From Cymodocea nodosa (lineage: Eukaryota > Streptophyta > Magnoliopsida > Alismatales > Cymodoceaceae), in contig CM072343.1 in NCBI GenBank assembly GCA_036874045.1, forward strand, positions 16,574,001 through 16,638,000: a stretch of DNA of 64,000 nt. Direction: 5' to 3'. Positions 48,283 to 60,195 of this stretch are shown here, one piece after another. A model generated the notes under the pieces. It was not told where the DNA came from. It saw only the letters and a list, made by a program, of their open reading frames with translations, and ran no database searches. Positions within the stretch are counted from its first letter, which is position 1. Each line of letters begins with the position of its first letter. The position numbers were made by a program, and so were the translations under genes.

Positions 48283-50135
48283 TTTTCCCAGCACTACACT
48301 AGAAAAACTTGGATTTGTTACTTCTATTTTTTTACTTAGTTAATTTATCTTTATACCTATTCTTTCTTTTAGAAGTAAACAAACAACCTTTAATACACTT
48401 TAGATATTAATTCCAATTTGTACTTTAACTGCAAGTGCACAGTATCTATTGTATCAGTGTGCAAGTACAGGTCGATCCCACAAGGAATTGCTGACGAATT
48501 TAAGAAATGTTTGATTGTGAACAATTCAAATTTATATTCAATAAGCACTCCGTTGAGTTACAGTTAACTCAATGGACTAAGTTCGTTGAGTTATGGCTAA
48601 CTCAACGGACTATCCTCGTGGACTTAAGTTAACTCCACGAGCCTATCTCTTCTTTATAATACTGCTATTTACAAAAGAATTCGGCCAATCATTGGGCGAT
48701 TCCACAGATTGTAAATAACATCAATTAAGCTTTTTAATGCTAGTTAACATTAGATTTATCATTAAGCAATATTAACATTCAGATGATTCAAACAGTAACC
48801 ATTAAAATCTTTAAGTTGTTTTGTACGAACCAATTTCAGTAAATTGTAAAATTAAAACTAACATGAAACAATCATAAAACTGCTACAAATAACATTAATC
48901 ACGATACAACACAAACAATACAACACTCAAATACAACATACAAACAAAGATAAATTGTTTTTGGTATTTTTGTTTTGATGAAATGGGCGAAAGGTGAAAT
49001 GTAAAGTAATCTCACTTGACAGTAAATACTTCCGACACTACTTGCAACGCGATTACACCACTGAAAATTTAACCACTTACAATTCTGTCTCCTCTCCCTA
49101 TAGAATCGCGAGTCCAGAATTGCAAGATGATCTCCTCTTCAACATATAGACATCAACCCGAAGCCAAGGCTAAAAGCTTTACGATCTCCTGAAATATGAG
49201 TCGGTGCTTAGTGAAAATGTCTTCCCTTCCTGCGACGCGATCACTCCACAAAGTGGTTGTCAGGCACTGTGTTTGGCTTGGAATCAACCCGACATCAGGC
49301 AAGTATCCTCACAGACCTTCGATGATTGGTGATTATGGTGGTGATACCAATGGTTGGTGTGATACTTCGGAGAATCGTCGATACTGTCTACAGAAAGCTC
49401 GATGCTCCTCCTCTGTATACACTGGCCGTCCATCGATCACACACACTTCTTCTTCTTTTTCTTCTTTTCTTTTATATTTCTTCAGTAGTAACTGCTTCTA
49501 CTTGAATGGTCGGTTGGATTTCCTTCCTTCAGATCAACGACGATGATTTCTTTCTCCCTACGCGATTGAATTCTTGCGTGATACGTGCAAACGTGGTTTT
49601 TCCTTCCAACTATCTGTTCCTGCAACCGCTACAGTGGCATATTAGAAAATATATAGTCCGTGGAGTTACAGATAACTCAACGGACTTCCTTCGTTGATTT
49701 AACTATAAAACACGTGCAAAAATAACAACTTAAGTTTATAACGCTAACCTAACGCGTTGCCTTAGTGTATTTTCATGTAACTCAACGCGTGTAGTTATAC
49801 TAACTTAAAGAGTTATAACGTAAGTAAATCTACCAGCTCTCAACACGTGTCAGTAGCAGTTTAAACATAAAATAACATTTCGAAGAGTTACAGGTATAAC
49901 TATCCGATGCTCAGATGCATTTTCGGATACTTAAGAATTTCACAGCCTGCAATTTACCAACAGTTCATAAATGTACTAAATTAACATTAATTCCCCAAAA
50001 TTAAGCAGATTCTTCAATTAAAGCATATAACAGTGCAATTATAACATAATGGCTTAATTCTCATATGATAAGCTAAATATTATGCAATTAACCATCATTT
50101 AACCGTTAATAATATGCACTTTTTCATTCTAAACA
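48283..50135 (-). repeat. LTR copy B (3' LTR of the left unit)
   Basis: About 1.85 kb on the minus strand from TGTTTAGAATG at 50135 to GCTGGGAAAAC near 48283. It is nearly identical to copy C in inverted orientation. Close to its end is the motif GGGATCGACCTGTACTTGC, of a type I recall from LTR ends of plant Ty3/gypsy elements. A purine tract precedes it at 50136-50144. Confidence 0.8.
48545..48645. repeat. Hairpin cluster in LTR copy B
   Basis: Three adjacent hairpins: CCGTTGAGTTACAGTTAACTC; CGTTGAGTTATGGCTAACTC followed by AACGG; CGTGGACTTAAGTTAACTCC followed by ACGAG. Arms of about 9-11 bp with loops of 3-6 nt. Confidence 0.85.
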
Positions 50136-50144
50136 CTTCCCCAT
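50136..50144 (-). promoter_or_regulatory. Polypurine tract before LTR copy B
   Basis: The minus strand reads ATGGGGAAG directly before TGTTTAG, the expected plus-strand priming site of an LTR element. It fixes B as a 3' LTR and the left unit as minus-oriented. Confidence 0.75.
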
Positions 50145-51913
50145 ACCTAAATTTTGCTAGTCACTTAGCAAACTAAGATCTAATTAATTAGTCTTTCAAA
50201 AAGTGCTAGAATTAATTCTTCCCCTTTTGTTTTTTTTTTTTTCTTCTGTTTAGCATAAACATATATTTTGTATGTTTCAGTAATCAACCTGCAAAGATAT
50301 TTAGAATATATGTAAATTACATACAAAGTATATCATCTTCATATAGGTGTTAATTATATTATCGTTTGTTCTTCTTTTCATCATCTGTAATCCTGAATTT
50401 TCCAATAAGTTTTTCTAAAAGAAATTTCAACAACATACAAATTAAAGTACAATCCAATTCAATCTGATTAAGACAAGTAGAATAAAGAATTGTATTTCCA
50501 TTAAACAACTTCAAAAGTCAATTCCAGATTCATATTTCAGCAATTCTAGATAACAGAAAATATACTCAATTCATAAGATATCTATATTTCACAAAACACT
50601 TGTATCTTTTAAGAACAGTATATGTTTTTTTCTTTTTCTTTTTTTTTCTTTGTGTACTTTAAAAGTTAATTTGACAAGCTTGAATCATACAAGAGCTTTC
50701 TAATGTACCCATGTAACGAGCTTTCAGTCAACAATCCAAGATCTGATTAGGATCTTAGGTTGCCAGATTTTCAAAGTCCTTTTTCAGGTCAACAATCCTT
50801 ACATACCTATATGCTCAAGTACAAAAGGCTCGAGATCAAACAAGTCAATAAACTCTCAAAGTTTTTTTTTTTTTTTCTAGAAATAAATGCACACACAAAA
50901 CAAAGCATTAATCACATACTGTATATGCACGTATTTCATTAATACAGATGTAGTAAAACACCAATCTCATATAATCTTGCTTCTATAATTTACTAAAGAT
51001 ATGAATTCATAACAATAAGCTCATACTTTATCTATAGTTTAATAAGATCTACACATAAATCATTCTACAAGTTCAATTAGTCAAAGTAAATGTATCTTTC
51101 ATCATATGTGTTTCATTTAATCTAGAATTAATATCTCAGCTCATTCAGGACTTCAGATAATTTTCTGATTAAGCATTAAATATTCTGATTTCATTTTAAA
51201 ATCGTGAAACTGTTAAACTCATGAAATTCAGAAAAATCATAAGATACTATATCTAGATTTACATAAATAATAAATTCTATAGCATCTTCTATAGCCTTCT
51301 AAATATAACATTCAAGCAGTTTATAAAAATTTTACAGTCTCAATTATCGGATAGTTACAGCAAGTTCATAAAAATTTTCAATTTCCTCAAAACTTTGCAA
51401 TACCATTTTAATTCCTTTAATTAATAAACTTACATGGCTGTTACTTTAATTACCTCCCCCCCATACCTACATTTTGCATTGTCCTCAATGTAAAAGATTT
51501 GACAATAAGTACAGTAATTGTAGCAGACATGAATAAAGTTTTGTTTGATTTAAAATTCAGGATAAGTAATTGGTTACATACCTTGTTCCATTTGTATCTC
51601 TTTCTGCATATTCTGATTTTTGATTCTGAAAAACTTTTCATTCCCAGATAAAGACAAAATATAAAACAAAATAACATTTAACAGATATTAATAAATCAGG
51701 GTCTTGTGTGGAACCCATGCTTCTATGTCTTTGGTGGCTCACAAGCAAGCCAGTTGGTTTCCCAGAACAGATACCAACAAACTGGATTGATATTTTGTTT
51801 CGTTTGTTTTTTTTTTTTTTTTTAAATGAACATGAAAACTTCAAAATTCTTTTTTTTTTTTTCTTTCTAAAAAAAATGCAGAATACACAACATTAAACAC
51901 ACAAAATCACAGC

Positions 51914-53079
51914 TTAAGAACATGATTGAAAAGTAGAAACAAATGGAATAAATGTATTAGTCCAAGCAAACTTTTTAGGCATAGTTCTTCTTGCTATTAA
52001 TTCTGTTTTAATGCAGTTCTTGTTCCTTTTTAATTTGTAAACATGCAATATATTATAAATTTCAAATACGAGTGTATTGCCATTAATGATATGTAATGCT
52101 GAAAGTGATCCTTTTTGGTTCCAAGGTAATGTAGTAGTTTCTATTTCTACATCTATTTCAATATACTCCTCTTCCCACTTCCATTCATTCATGTCTTCCA
52201 TAATCCATATTTAAAATTTCATCAGTTCATCCCACAATCTTATCAGACATAAAGTAGGATCATCTTCTTCATTATACCACATTCCTATTTGAATTTCATT
52301 AAATTTTTCAGATGGTGATTTAGCTATTTCACTCGGTACAGGTAAAATTTCTATATAATCATCATAACTGTCTATGCTCACTATGTATAAATCAGAACTA
52401 TATGCTATTGATATCTCCGTGACTAAATAGATATAACCATCAAGTATGACATGTGTTTGGTTAATTAATGATTTCTGTCCTAGATATATTATAATGTTTT
52501 CATTCCAAGATCTGTTCAGAAAATTATACACACTTAAGCGTAAATCTTCACCCCAATTTCATGTAGGTCTCCAATAATATAATTTTCAGGAATTGCAGAA
52601 TTTTTATCAGAAAATATTAAAGCTGACCCACAATTTTCAGTTGGTGCTTCAAATATATTAGGTCTTCCTATATTACATTCTTCTCCTATTATAGGATTTC
52701 TTATCAAAATCTCAGGTAATGATAAACTTGCATACCTTGGTCTCGTCTTGTATATGATTAATCCTTCATCTATCCCCATAATATGACTCATTCCTTCTAA
52801 TGTATTGGGTGGAATTCCAGTAGTTTCTTCCATAGCAAGATATCCATGGGTATTTGAACTACGATTAAATAACCTCCATATGAATCCATCTCTAATCTTA
52901 GTCATTTTTGCAGCTTGTAGTCCCTGAAAATATTTTTCTTCAATACAGTCTTTAATTTCCTTTGATACACAACACAGCCTGCACAGATCTTTAGCTGACA
53001 AGTTACTTAGTATTTCCCTTTGTGCATCCAACGGTAATTGCATCAATTCCATTTGTCGATTCAGTCCGAAGCTTTCCAT
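51914..53079 (-). pseudogene. F-box/FBA-type gene carried by the left unit
   Basis: The N-terminus shows a clear F-box, LPLDAQREILSNLSAKDLCR followed by CCVSKEIKDCI, the Skp1-binding motif of SCF ubiquitin ligase substrate receptors. Downstream blocks follow an F-box-associated (FBA) domain: IDEGLIIYKT (like CNGLLCL), ILIRNPIIGE (like WNPATGE), VYNFLNRSW, HVILDGYIYLV, YIEILPVP, LCLIRLWDELMKFQIWIM (like LCLV...DIWVMKEY) and MNEWKWEEEY. About 350-390 residues in all, normal for the class. The frame is broken about twice. It starts at an ATG that lies across the splice-like junction. It occupies the env position of the element and is interpreted as a captured host gene. Confidence 0.7.
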
Positions 53080-53352
53080 TCTATAAATATTTATTGTCGG
53101 ATGAAGGTTGAATCAGCTGCTTCTCCTTCCAGTTCCTCCAACGCTTTCTCCTTTCTCTTAAAAGTACTAGTAACTCGTAAATAACATTCTGTTTCATATA
53201 TATACTGCACATCCATAAAGTGAATAAATCTCGTTACAAGAACGTGTCTTGCACCGTGCATCGTGTTTCCTATTTTTATGGGTACGTGTACCACTACTAA
53301 TCTCAAATTTTGGTAACCGCTAAACCGACGAAGTTTCGTTTGTGGTTAAAAG
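53062..53352 (-). other. Leader exon with a small conserved ORF
   Basis: The minus strand holds a 71-codon frame (53306-53091: HVPIKIGNTMHGARHVLVTR ... ALEELEGEAADSTFIRQ) ending just before the F-box ATG. The right unit has a homologous leader at about 59690-59392, with matching segments such as LMDVHY and ELEGEAVD, directly before its donor site. No family recognised. Confidence 0.5.
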
Positions 53353-53358
53353 AATAAC

Positions 53359-55208
53359 TGTTTAGAATGAAAAAGTGCATATTATTAACGGTTAAATGAT
53401 GGTTAATTGCATAATATTTAGCTTATCATATGAGAATTAAGCCATTATGTTATAATTACACTGTTATATGTTTTAATTGAAGAATCTGCTTAATTTTGGG
53501 GAATTAATGTTAATTTAGTACATTTATGAACTATCGGTAAATTACAGGCTGTGAAATTCTTAAGTATCCGAAAATGCATCTAAGCATCGGATAGTTATAC
53601 CTATAACTCTCCGGAATGTTATTTTATGTCTAAACTGCTGCTGACACATGTTGAGAGTTGATAGATTTACTTACGTTATAACTCGTTAAGTTAGTATAAC
53701 TACACGCGTTGAGTTACATGAAAATACACTAAGGTAACGTGTTAGGTTAGCGTTATAAACTTAAGTTTTTATTTTTGCACGTGTTTTATAGTTAAATTAA
53801 CGAAGGAAGTCCGTTGAGTTATCTGTAACTCCATGGACTATATATTTTCTAATATGCCACTGTAGCGGTTGCAGGAACAGGTAGTTGGAAGGAAAAACCA
53901 CGCTTACACGTATCACGCAGGAATTCAATCGCGTAGGGAGAAAGAAATCATCGCCGTTGATTTGAAGGAAGGAAATCCAACCGACCATTCAAGTAGAAGC
54001 AGTTACCACTGAAGAAATATAAAAGAAAAGAAGAAAAAAAGAAAGAGTGTGATCGATGGATGGTCAGTGTATACAAAGGAGGAGCACCGAGCTTTCAATA
54101 GACAGTATCGGCGATTCTCCAAAGTATCACACCAACCATCGTGTCACCACCATAATCACCAATCATCGGAGGTCTGTGAGGATACTTGCTTGATGTCGAG
54201 TCGATTCCGAGTCAAACACAGTGTTTGACAATCAATGTGAGGAGTGATCGCATCGCGGGAAGGGAAGACATTTTCACCAAGCGTCGACTCATATTTTAGG
54301 AGATCATAAAGCTTTTAGCCTTGGCTTCGGGTTGATGCCTGTATGCTGAAGAGGAGATCATCTTGCAATTCTGGACTCGTGATTCTATAGGGAGAGGAGA
54401 CAGAATTGTAAGTGGTTCAATTTTCAGTGGTGTAATCGCATTGCAAGTAGTGTCGGAAGTATTTACTGTCAAGTGAAATTACTTTACATTTCACCTTTCG
54501 CCCATCACATTAAAACAAAAATACCAAAAACAATTTATCTTTGTTTGTATGTTGTATTTGAGTGTTGTATTGTTGGTGTTGTATCGTGATTAATGTTATC
54601 TGTATCAATTTTATGATTATTTTATGTTAGTTTTAATTTTACAGTTTACTGAAATTGGTTCGTACAAAACAACTTAAAGATTTTAATGGTTACTGTTTGA
54701 ATCATCTGAATGTTAGTATTGCATAATGATAAATCCAATGTTAACTAGCATTAAAAAAAAGCCTAATTGATGTTATTTACAATCTGTGGAATCGCCCAAT
54801 GGTTGGCTGAATTCCTCTGTAATTAGCAGTATTATAAAGAAGAGACAGACTCGTGGAGTTAACTTAAGTCCACGAGGATAGTCCGTTGAGTTATCCATAA
54901 CTCAACGAACTTAGTCCGTTGAGTTAACTGTAACTCAACGGAGTGCTTATTGAATATAAATTTGAATTGTTCACAATCAAACATTTCTTAAATTCGTCAG
55001 CAATTCCCTGTGGGATCGACCTGTACTTGCACACTGATACAATAGACACTGTGCACTTGCAGTTAACTTACAAATTGGAATTAATATCTAAATTGTATTA
55101 AAGGTTGTTTGTTTACTTCTAAAAGAAAGAATAGGTATAAAGATAAATTAACTAAGTAAAAATAGAAGTAACAAATCCAAGTTTTTCTAGTGTAGTGCTG
55201 GGAAAACA
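53359..55208 (+). repeat. LTR copy C (inverted relative to the units beside it)
   Basis: Begins TGTTTAGAATG right after leader sequence of the left unit (GAATAAC) and ends GCTGGGAAAACA at about 55208, about 1850 bp. Nearly identical to copy B in inverted orientation. On its right it joins the truncated 3' part of the right unit. No matching 5-bp target duplication is seen, so it is not a simple solo-LTR insertion. Confidence 0.8.
54848..54952. repeat. Hairpin cluster in LTR copy C
   Basis: Three adjacent hairpins: CTCGTGGAGTTAACTTAAGT with CCACGAG; TCCGTTGAGTTATCCATAAC with TCAACGAA; TCCGTTGAGTTAACTGTAAC with TCAACGGA. They mirror the cluster in copy B. Confidence 0.85.
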
Positions 55209-56214
55209 CGAACACTAATCTATATTCATACTTTAGTAATCATAGATAATAGAAAATATACTCGATTCAAAAGATTTCTGTATTTTCATAAAACACTTTT
55301 ATCTTTTCAGAACAGAATTTGCATATTTTTACTTTAAAAGTTAATTTAAAAGGCTTGAATCATACAAGAGCTTTTTAGTGTACTCATGTATCGAGCTTTC
55401 AATCAACAATCAAAGATCTGATCAAGATCTTAGGTTGCCAGATTTAAAGAGTCTTTTTTCAGGTCAACAATCCTTACATACCTATCTACTCAAGTACAAA
55501 AGACTCGTGATCAAACAAATCAATAAACTCTCAAAGTTTTTCTCTTTTTTTCCTTTTCAACATGGTATATATAAGTATTTCATTTATACAGATGCAATAA
55601 AACACAAATCTCATATAATCCTACTTCTATAATTTACTGAAAACATGAATCCATATCAATAAACTTATACTTTTTCTGTAGTTTAATAAGATTTATACAT
55701 AAATCATTCTACAAGTTTAATCAATCAAATTAAATGTATCCTTGATCATATGTATTTCATTTAATCCAAAAATCAACATTTCAGCTCTTTTAGGATTTCA
55801 AATCATTTCCTAAGTTACAGTTAAGCATTTTAATTTCTTTAAAATCATGAAACTGTTAAACTCATAAAATTCAGTAAAAACATAAGATATTATATCCAGA
55901 TTTGTATTAATAGTAAAATTTGCAGCATCTTATATAAGATTCTAAATATAACATTGAAGCAGTTATAGTTCTTAAAAATTTTACAATTTCAATTATCGAG
56001 TAGTTATAGGAAATTTCGGTTAGTTACACCAAATTCATAAAAAAATTTTGGTTTCCATAGAAATTTGCAGCACAATCCTAGTTCCTCTAATTAACAAGGT
56101 TACTTAGATTTAATCTAATTACCTCCCCCCATACCTACATTTTGCATTATCCTCAATGTAAAAGATTTACAATAAATACAGAAAATATTAGCAGACATGA
56201 ATATTGTGTCGTTG

Positions 56215-56275
56215 ACTTAGCACCTAACTCAACGAATTAAGTTCGTTGAGTTAATGAATAACTCCACACACTGTG
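56215..56275. repeat. Hairpin cassette present only in the right unit
   Basis: CACCTAACTCAACGAATTAA and TTCGTTGAGTTAATGAATAA lie between GCAGACATGAATA and GTGTTTGA. At the homologous place in the left unit (about 51525-51545) the same flanks are joined by only a few bases. Confidence 0.8.
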
Positions 56276-56639
56276 TTTGAATGTAAATTCAGAATTAGTA
56301 ATTAATTACATACATTATTCTTTTGTATCTCATTAAACTTCTTTCGACTTTTGATTTTGAAAAACTTTTCATTTACAAATAAAAGTAGAATATATAACAA
56401 GATAACAACTTAACAACAAAACATAAATTGTTAAATCAGTGTCTTGTGTGGAACCCAGACTCCTATGCCTTTGGTGACTCACAAACAAGCTAGTTGGTTT
56501 CCTAAAACATATACCAACAAACTAGATTGATATTTTGTTTTTCTTTTCTCTTTTTTTTCTAAAGATAAATAAAACAGAAACTAAAAGTTTTTTTTTTCTA
56601 AAAATAAATGCAGCATACACACAACATTAAAAGTACAAA

Positions 56640-57789
56640 ATCACAATTTAAGAACATGATTGAAAAGTAGTAACAAATGGAATAAACATGTCAATCCAAG
56701 CAAACTTTTTAGGCATAATTCTTCTTGCTATTAATTCTGTTTTAATGTAGTCTGCTCTCTTTTTTAATTTGTAAACTTGTAATATGTTATCAATACTAAA
56801 TATAAATGTATTACCATTAATGAATTGAAATACAGAAAGGGATCCTTTTCTGTTTCAAAATAACGTAGTTATTTCTATTTCTACATATATTTGAATATAT
56901 TCCTCTTCCCACTTCCATTCATTTAGGTCTTTCATAATCCATATTTGAAATTTCATCAGTTCATCCCACCATCTTACTAAACACAAAGTAGGATCATCAT
57001 ATTCAGTATACCATATTCCTAATTGAATTTTATCATATTCTGTAGATGGTGGTTCAACTATATCACTAGGTATAGGCAATATTTCTATAAAGTCATCATC
57101 ATAATTGTCTACGCTTACTATGTATAAATCAGATCTAAATACAACTGATATATCTGTGACTAGATATATATATCCATCAAGTATGACATATATGTTGTTA
57201 ATTAATGTTTTTTGTCCTAGATATATCATAGTATTTTTAGTCCAAGATCTAGTTAGAAAATTATACACACTTAAGCATAAATCCTCGTTCCAATTTCTAA
57301 TTGGTCTCTAGTAATACAATTTTTCAGGAATGGTTGAATTTTTATCAGAAAATGTTAATGCTGACCCACAATTTTCAGTTGGTACTTTAAATTTATTAGG
57401 CCTTCCTATATTCCATTCTTCTCTAGTGATAGGATTTTTAATCAAAATATTGAGTAATAGAATTGCATACCTTAGTTTGGTTCTGTAAATAATTAATCCT
57501 TCATCTATCCTCATAATATGATTTACTCCTTCTAATATATTGGGTGGAATTCCAACAGTTTCTTCCATATTCAGATATTCATAGCTGATTGAACTACGAT
57601 TAAATGACTTCCATAAAAATCCATCTCTAATATTAGTCATCTTTACAGTTTGTAGTCCATGAAAATCTTTTTCTCTAACACATTCTTTAATTTCCTTTGA
57701 CACATAACACAATTTGCACAGATCTTTAGTTGATAAATTACTCAGTACTTCCCTCAATACATCTAGTGGTAATTTCATCTACTGTGATT
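56640..57789 (-). pseudogene. F-box/FBA-type gene carried by the right unit
   Basis: Paralogue of the left-unit gene: the F-box LPLDVLREVLSNLSTKDLCK followed by CYVSKEIKECV, then IDEGLIIYRT, LIKNPITREEW, VYNFLTRSW, YVILDGYIYLV, ILPIPSDIV, LCLVRWWDELMKFQIWIM and LNEWKWEEEY. The upstream boundary is an acceptor-like TTTTACAG at 57790, directly in front of AATCACAG. Its frame has a few breaks. Strong protein-level similarity to the left copy despite decay suggests the sequence was once maintained as coding. Confidence 0.65.
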
Positions 57790-59391
57790 CTGTAAAATAT
57801 AAACAAAATTTAGTAGAGATAAAATTAACATAGCTACTCACATATCCTCGTGGAGTTAGGTCATAACTCAACGGACTAAGTTCGTTGAGTTCAATAATAA
57901 ATCTACGATATTACTAACTATAATTAAACTTACTTTTTTTTCTTTTTATATTTTTCTACTTACTATATTATATATAGTTGCTTCAGTTATACTACTTCAT
58001 TCAGCTTCCCTCCCAAAGGAGGTATCAATTTCATTAATAGTTCTATTGATAGGGTTAGTCACTACTTGCATTGACAATCCTCCAGTAGGTCTAAATTCTA
58101 TTGATTACTTTTGTCTAGAGGGTATATTTCTATTCATATTATGATTCTAAATGGTGGCATTTACAAATACATGGTCTAGACGATTGTTTAATTGTTGAAT
58201 TATGATTTCTAACTTCTATATTCTAGATCCTTATTCAATTAATGCTTCATAACTTCTATTTTTGTCATTTATATTTTCTCCTCCTTGGAAATTGTTATTT
58301 CTCCAAGATAGGTTCGGGTGATTTCTCCAATTAGGGTTATAAGAATTTCCAAAGTTATCTTTCTGGTTTCTAGTATAAATAATATCTAAGTCATTAATAT
58401 TTGCATTCTTTTCTGCTAGCTTTTGATTTAATGATAACTTTTCTATTTTCTTTGTTAAATCAGTTAATTTAACATCAAGCATAGTGCTTGAATCTATTTC
58501 ATGCATTCCCCTTGGCAATATTCTTTTATTTGTAAGAGCTTCAACCGAGTTTTCCCACTAAGCAATTCTTTTTGCAAAGTTTTCTAAGAAAATGCCCATG
58601 CTTTTTCACTACACAATTTTAAAAATTCATTATGACAAGTAGATTCTAATAAAGATTTAGTTGAAACATCGATGCCTTCATAAATTATACCTATTAATTG
58701 TGCTTTACTCATTACATGATGAGAACATTGAATCAATAAATCCTTAAATCTTTCAAAATATTTCTAGAATGATTCTCCCTATTTTTGGCTATACATTAAT
58801 ATTTCCTTTTTCTTTTTAATGGTTTAATGTGTTGGATAATATTCTTCTAGAAAAATAGAGTAAAATTTAGTCCATGCAAAAATTTAATCAGGTGACAAAG
58901 TATATAACCATTTCTTAGCTATCTTTTAAAGCAAAAGTAATATATCTAAGTTTAATAGCATCAATACTCATGTTTGGCATTTTCATCATTTGACAAACTT
59001 CGTTAAATTCTCTAAGGAAATAATAGGCATATTCTCTTTCTAATCCATGAAAGTGTGGCAATTGACTAATATAATAAGATTTCAGTTCAAACCTATCTCC
59101 CTCAAAGTTTGGCAATTGAATACATAAAGGTTCGTCAACTAATTCAGGATACAGAATTTCCCCTAATGGTTTTTCTACTAAAGTACTCATATCTTCGTTC
59201 TCCTTTAAACAAAAGGTTAGCTATACCCCTAAGGATTTCGTTAAAGTCTAATTCAGAAAATATTTCAGTACGCCTCTATGTTGAATAATCTTATGTAGGT
59301 GTTCTTACTAATCATTTAGTGCTAGGAGAATGAGTCCATATGCTCATAAACTCTTAACATAAAGTAAAATTACAGAAAATTAATTACATAC
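57790..59391 (-). other. Intron-like GT-AG segment containing gag
   Basis: The minus strand reads GACTG|GTATGT at 59392/59391 and TTTTACAG|AATC at 57790/57789. The left unit has the fused form GACTG|AATCG at 53062/53061 without this 1602-nt segment. The comparison is direct evidence that the segment was removed as an intron in the lineage of the left unit. It includes the gag frame and a hairpin cluster at 57845-57897. Confidence 0.8.
58231..59190 (-). pseudogene. Ty3/gypsy (Athila-like) gag remnant
   Basis: The minus strand reads ILYPELVDEPLCIQLPNFEG, then FELKSYYISQLPHFHGL, FLREFNEVCQMMKMPNMS and LRYITFALKD. These match the gag of plant Athila/Tat-type elements (pattern QPLCIQYP...FELK...LLPKFHGL...HLKEFHVVC). 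Toward the 3' end lies SYNPNWRNHPNLSWRNNNFQ, the usual NPGWRNHPNFSWRNN block. It is fossil capsid-type sequence, broken, with a few breaks. Confidence 0.75.
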
Positions 59392-59699
59392 CAGTCTAAA
59401 GTTTTGTTCTAAGTAAATAGTTGTTGACGGATGAAGTTAAATCAACTGCTTCTCCTTCCAATTCCCCAACGAATTTTCTTTTCTTTCCTCAAGTGCTAGT
59501 AGCTAGTAAATAACAAATTTTCTTTGTTCTATATTTATAATGCACGTCCATAAGGCAAATGAGTCTCGTTGCAAGAACGTGTTTTATAACATGCAGTACG
59601 GTTCCTATTTTCATGAGTACATATTCTACTTCTAATTTCAAATTTTAGTAGCCGCTAAACCGACGAAGTTTTTGTTCATGGCTAAAAGAATAACCATTA

Positions 59700-59768
59700 C
59701 ACTAACTCCACGAACTAACCTCGTTGAGTTACTGATAACTCAACGTACTAGCCTCATTGAATTAACAC
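59700..59768. repeat. Hairpin cluster upstream of the leader
   Basis: AACTCCACGAACTAACCTCG, then CGTTGAGTTACTGATAACTC with AACG, then CATTGAATTAA. Same family as the LTR clusters. Confidence 0.75.
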
Positions 59769-60195
59769 TTAGCAAATTTTTTCTAAAAACTTACTTTTCA
59801 TCTTAACTTCAATATTTCTTTTTCTATATGTCATCAACTCAAATAAAGTTAAATATAAAAGTTAGAATATGAAATTAGTGTTTTATATTTAACTTTTAGT
59901 TCAATACCAGCAATGTAGAAATTAAATTCTTCTTTTTAGTATATAGATATGTTCAAATATTATCCAATCATCGTGCATTTAACTATGTCATTCATAAATT
60001 TTTTTAAAAAAAACTTCAAATAGTTTTAACATACATATATATATAATATTTTCATTCAGTACAGTTTTGAATTAAATACTGCATTCCTATTAGAAAAATT
60101 CAACAACATATTGCTTCAAACATTTATATATATATATTGAAATGTTTTACATTACAACAAACAAATTTTATAATATAAGTAGATGGTTGATACAT

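Larger units (their letters stand above)
50136..53358 (-). mobile_element. Athila-like LTR element, left unit (lacks the gag segment)
   Basis: Internal region between inverted LTR copies C and B. On the minus strand: leader (53352-53062), F-box/FBA-type gene (53079-51914), then about 1.8 kb of non-coding 3' sequence and the polypurine tract. It aligns with the right unit except that the right unit's 57790-59391 segment (with gag) is absent, precisely at GACTG|AATC. No pol is present, so the unit depended on another element for movement. Broken, with few breaks in the F-box part; relatively young, given the near identity of B and C. Confidence 0.7.

Noticed and set aside
49196-49697. Two plus-strand open frames with Ser/Phe-rich products
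   Set aside because: They lie in the LTR copy B body on the wrong strand, and the inverted copy in C does not preserve them as a gene.
48545-54952. Hairpin clusters considered as a CRISPR-like array
   Set aside because: Repeats are palindromic pairs without regular spacers, in a plant nuclear context, so a CRISPR reading makes no sense.
53359-55208. LTR copy C as an ordinary solo LTR insertion
   Set aside because: The bases flanking its two ends do not form a target duplication, and the flanks are not continuous with each other in the homologous unit.
51914-57789. The F-box copies as plain tandem host genes
   Set aside because: Shared leader, shared 3' sequence running into an LTR with polypurine tract, and gag in the intron-like segment tie them to the LTR family; a host origin of the captured gene remains likely.
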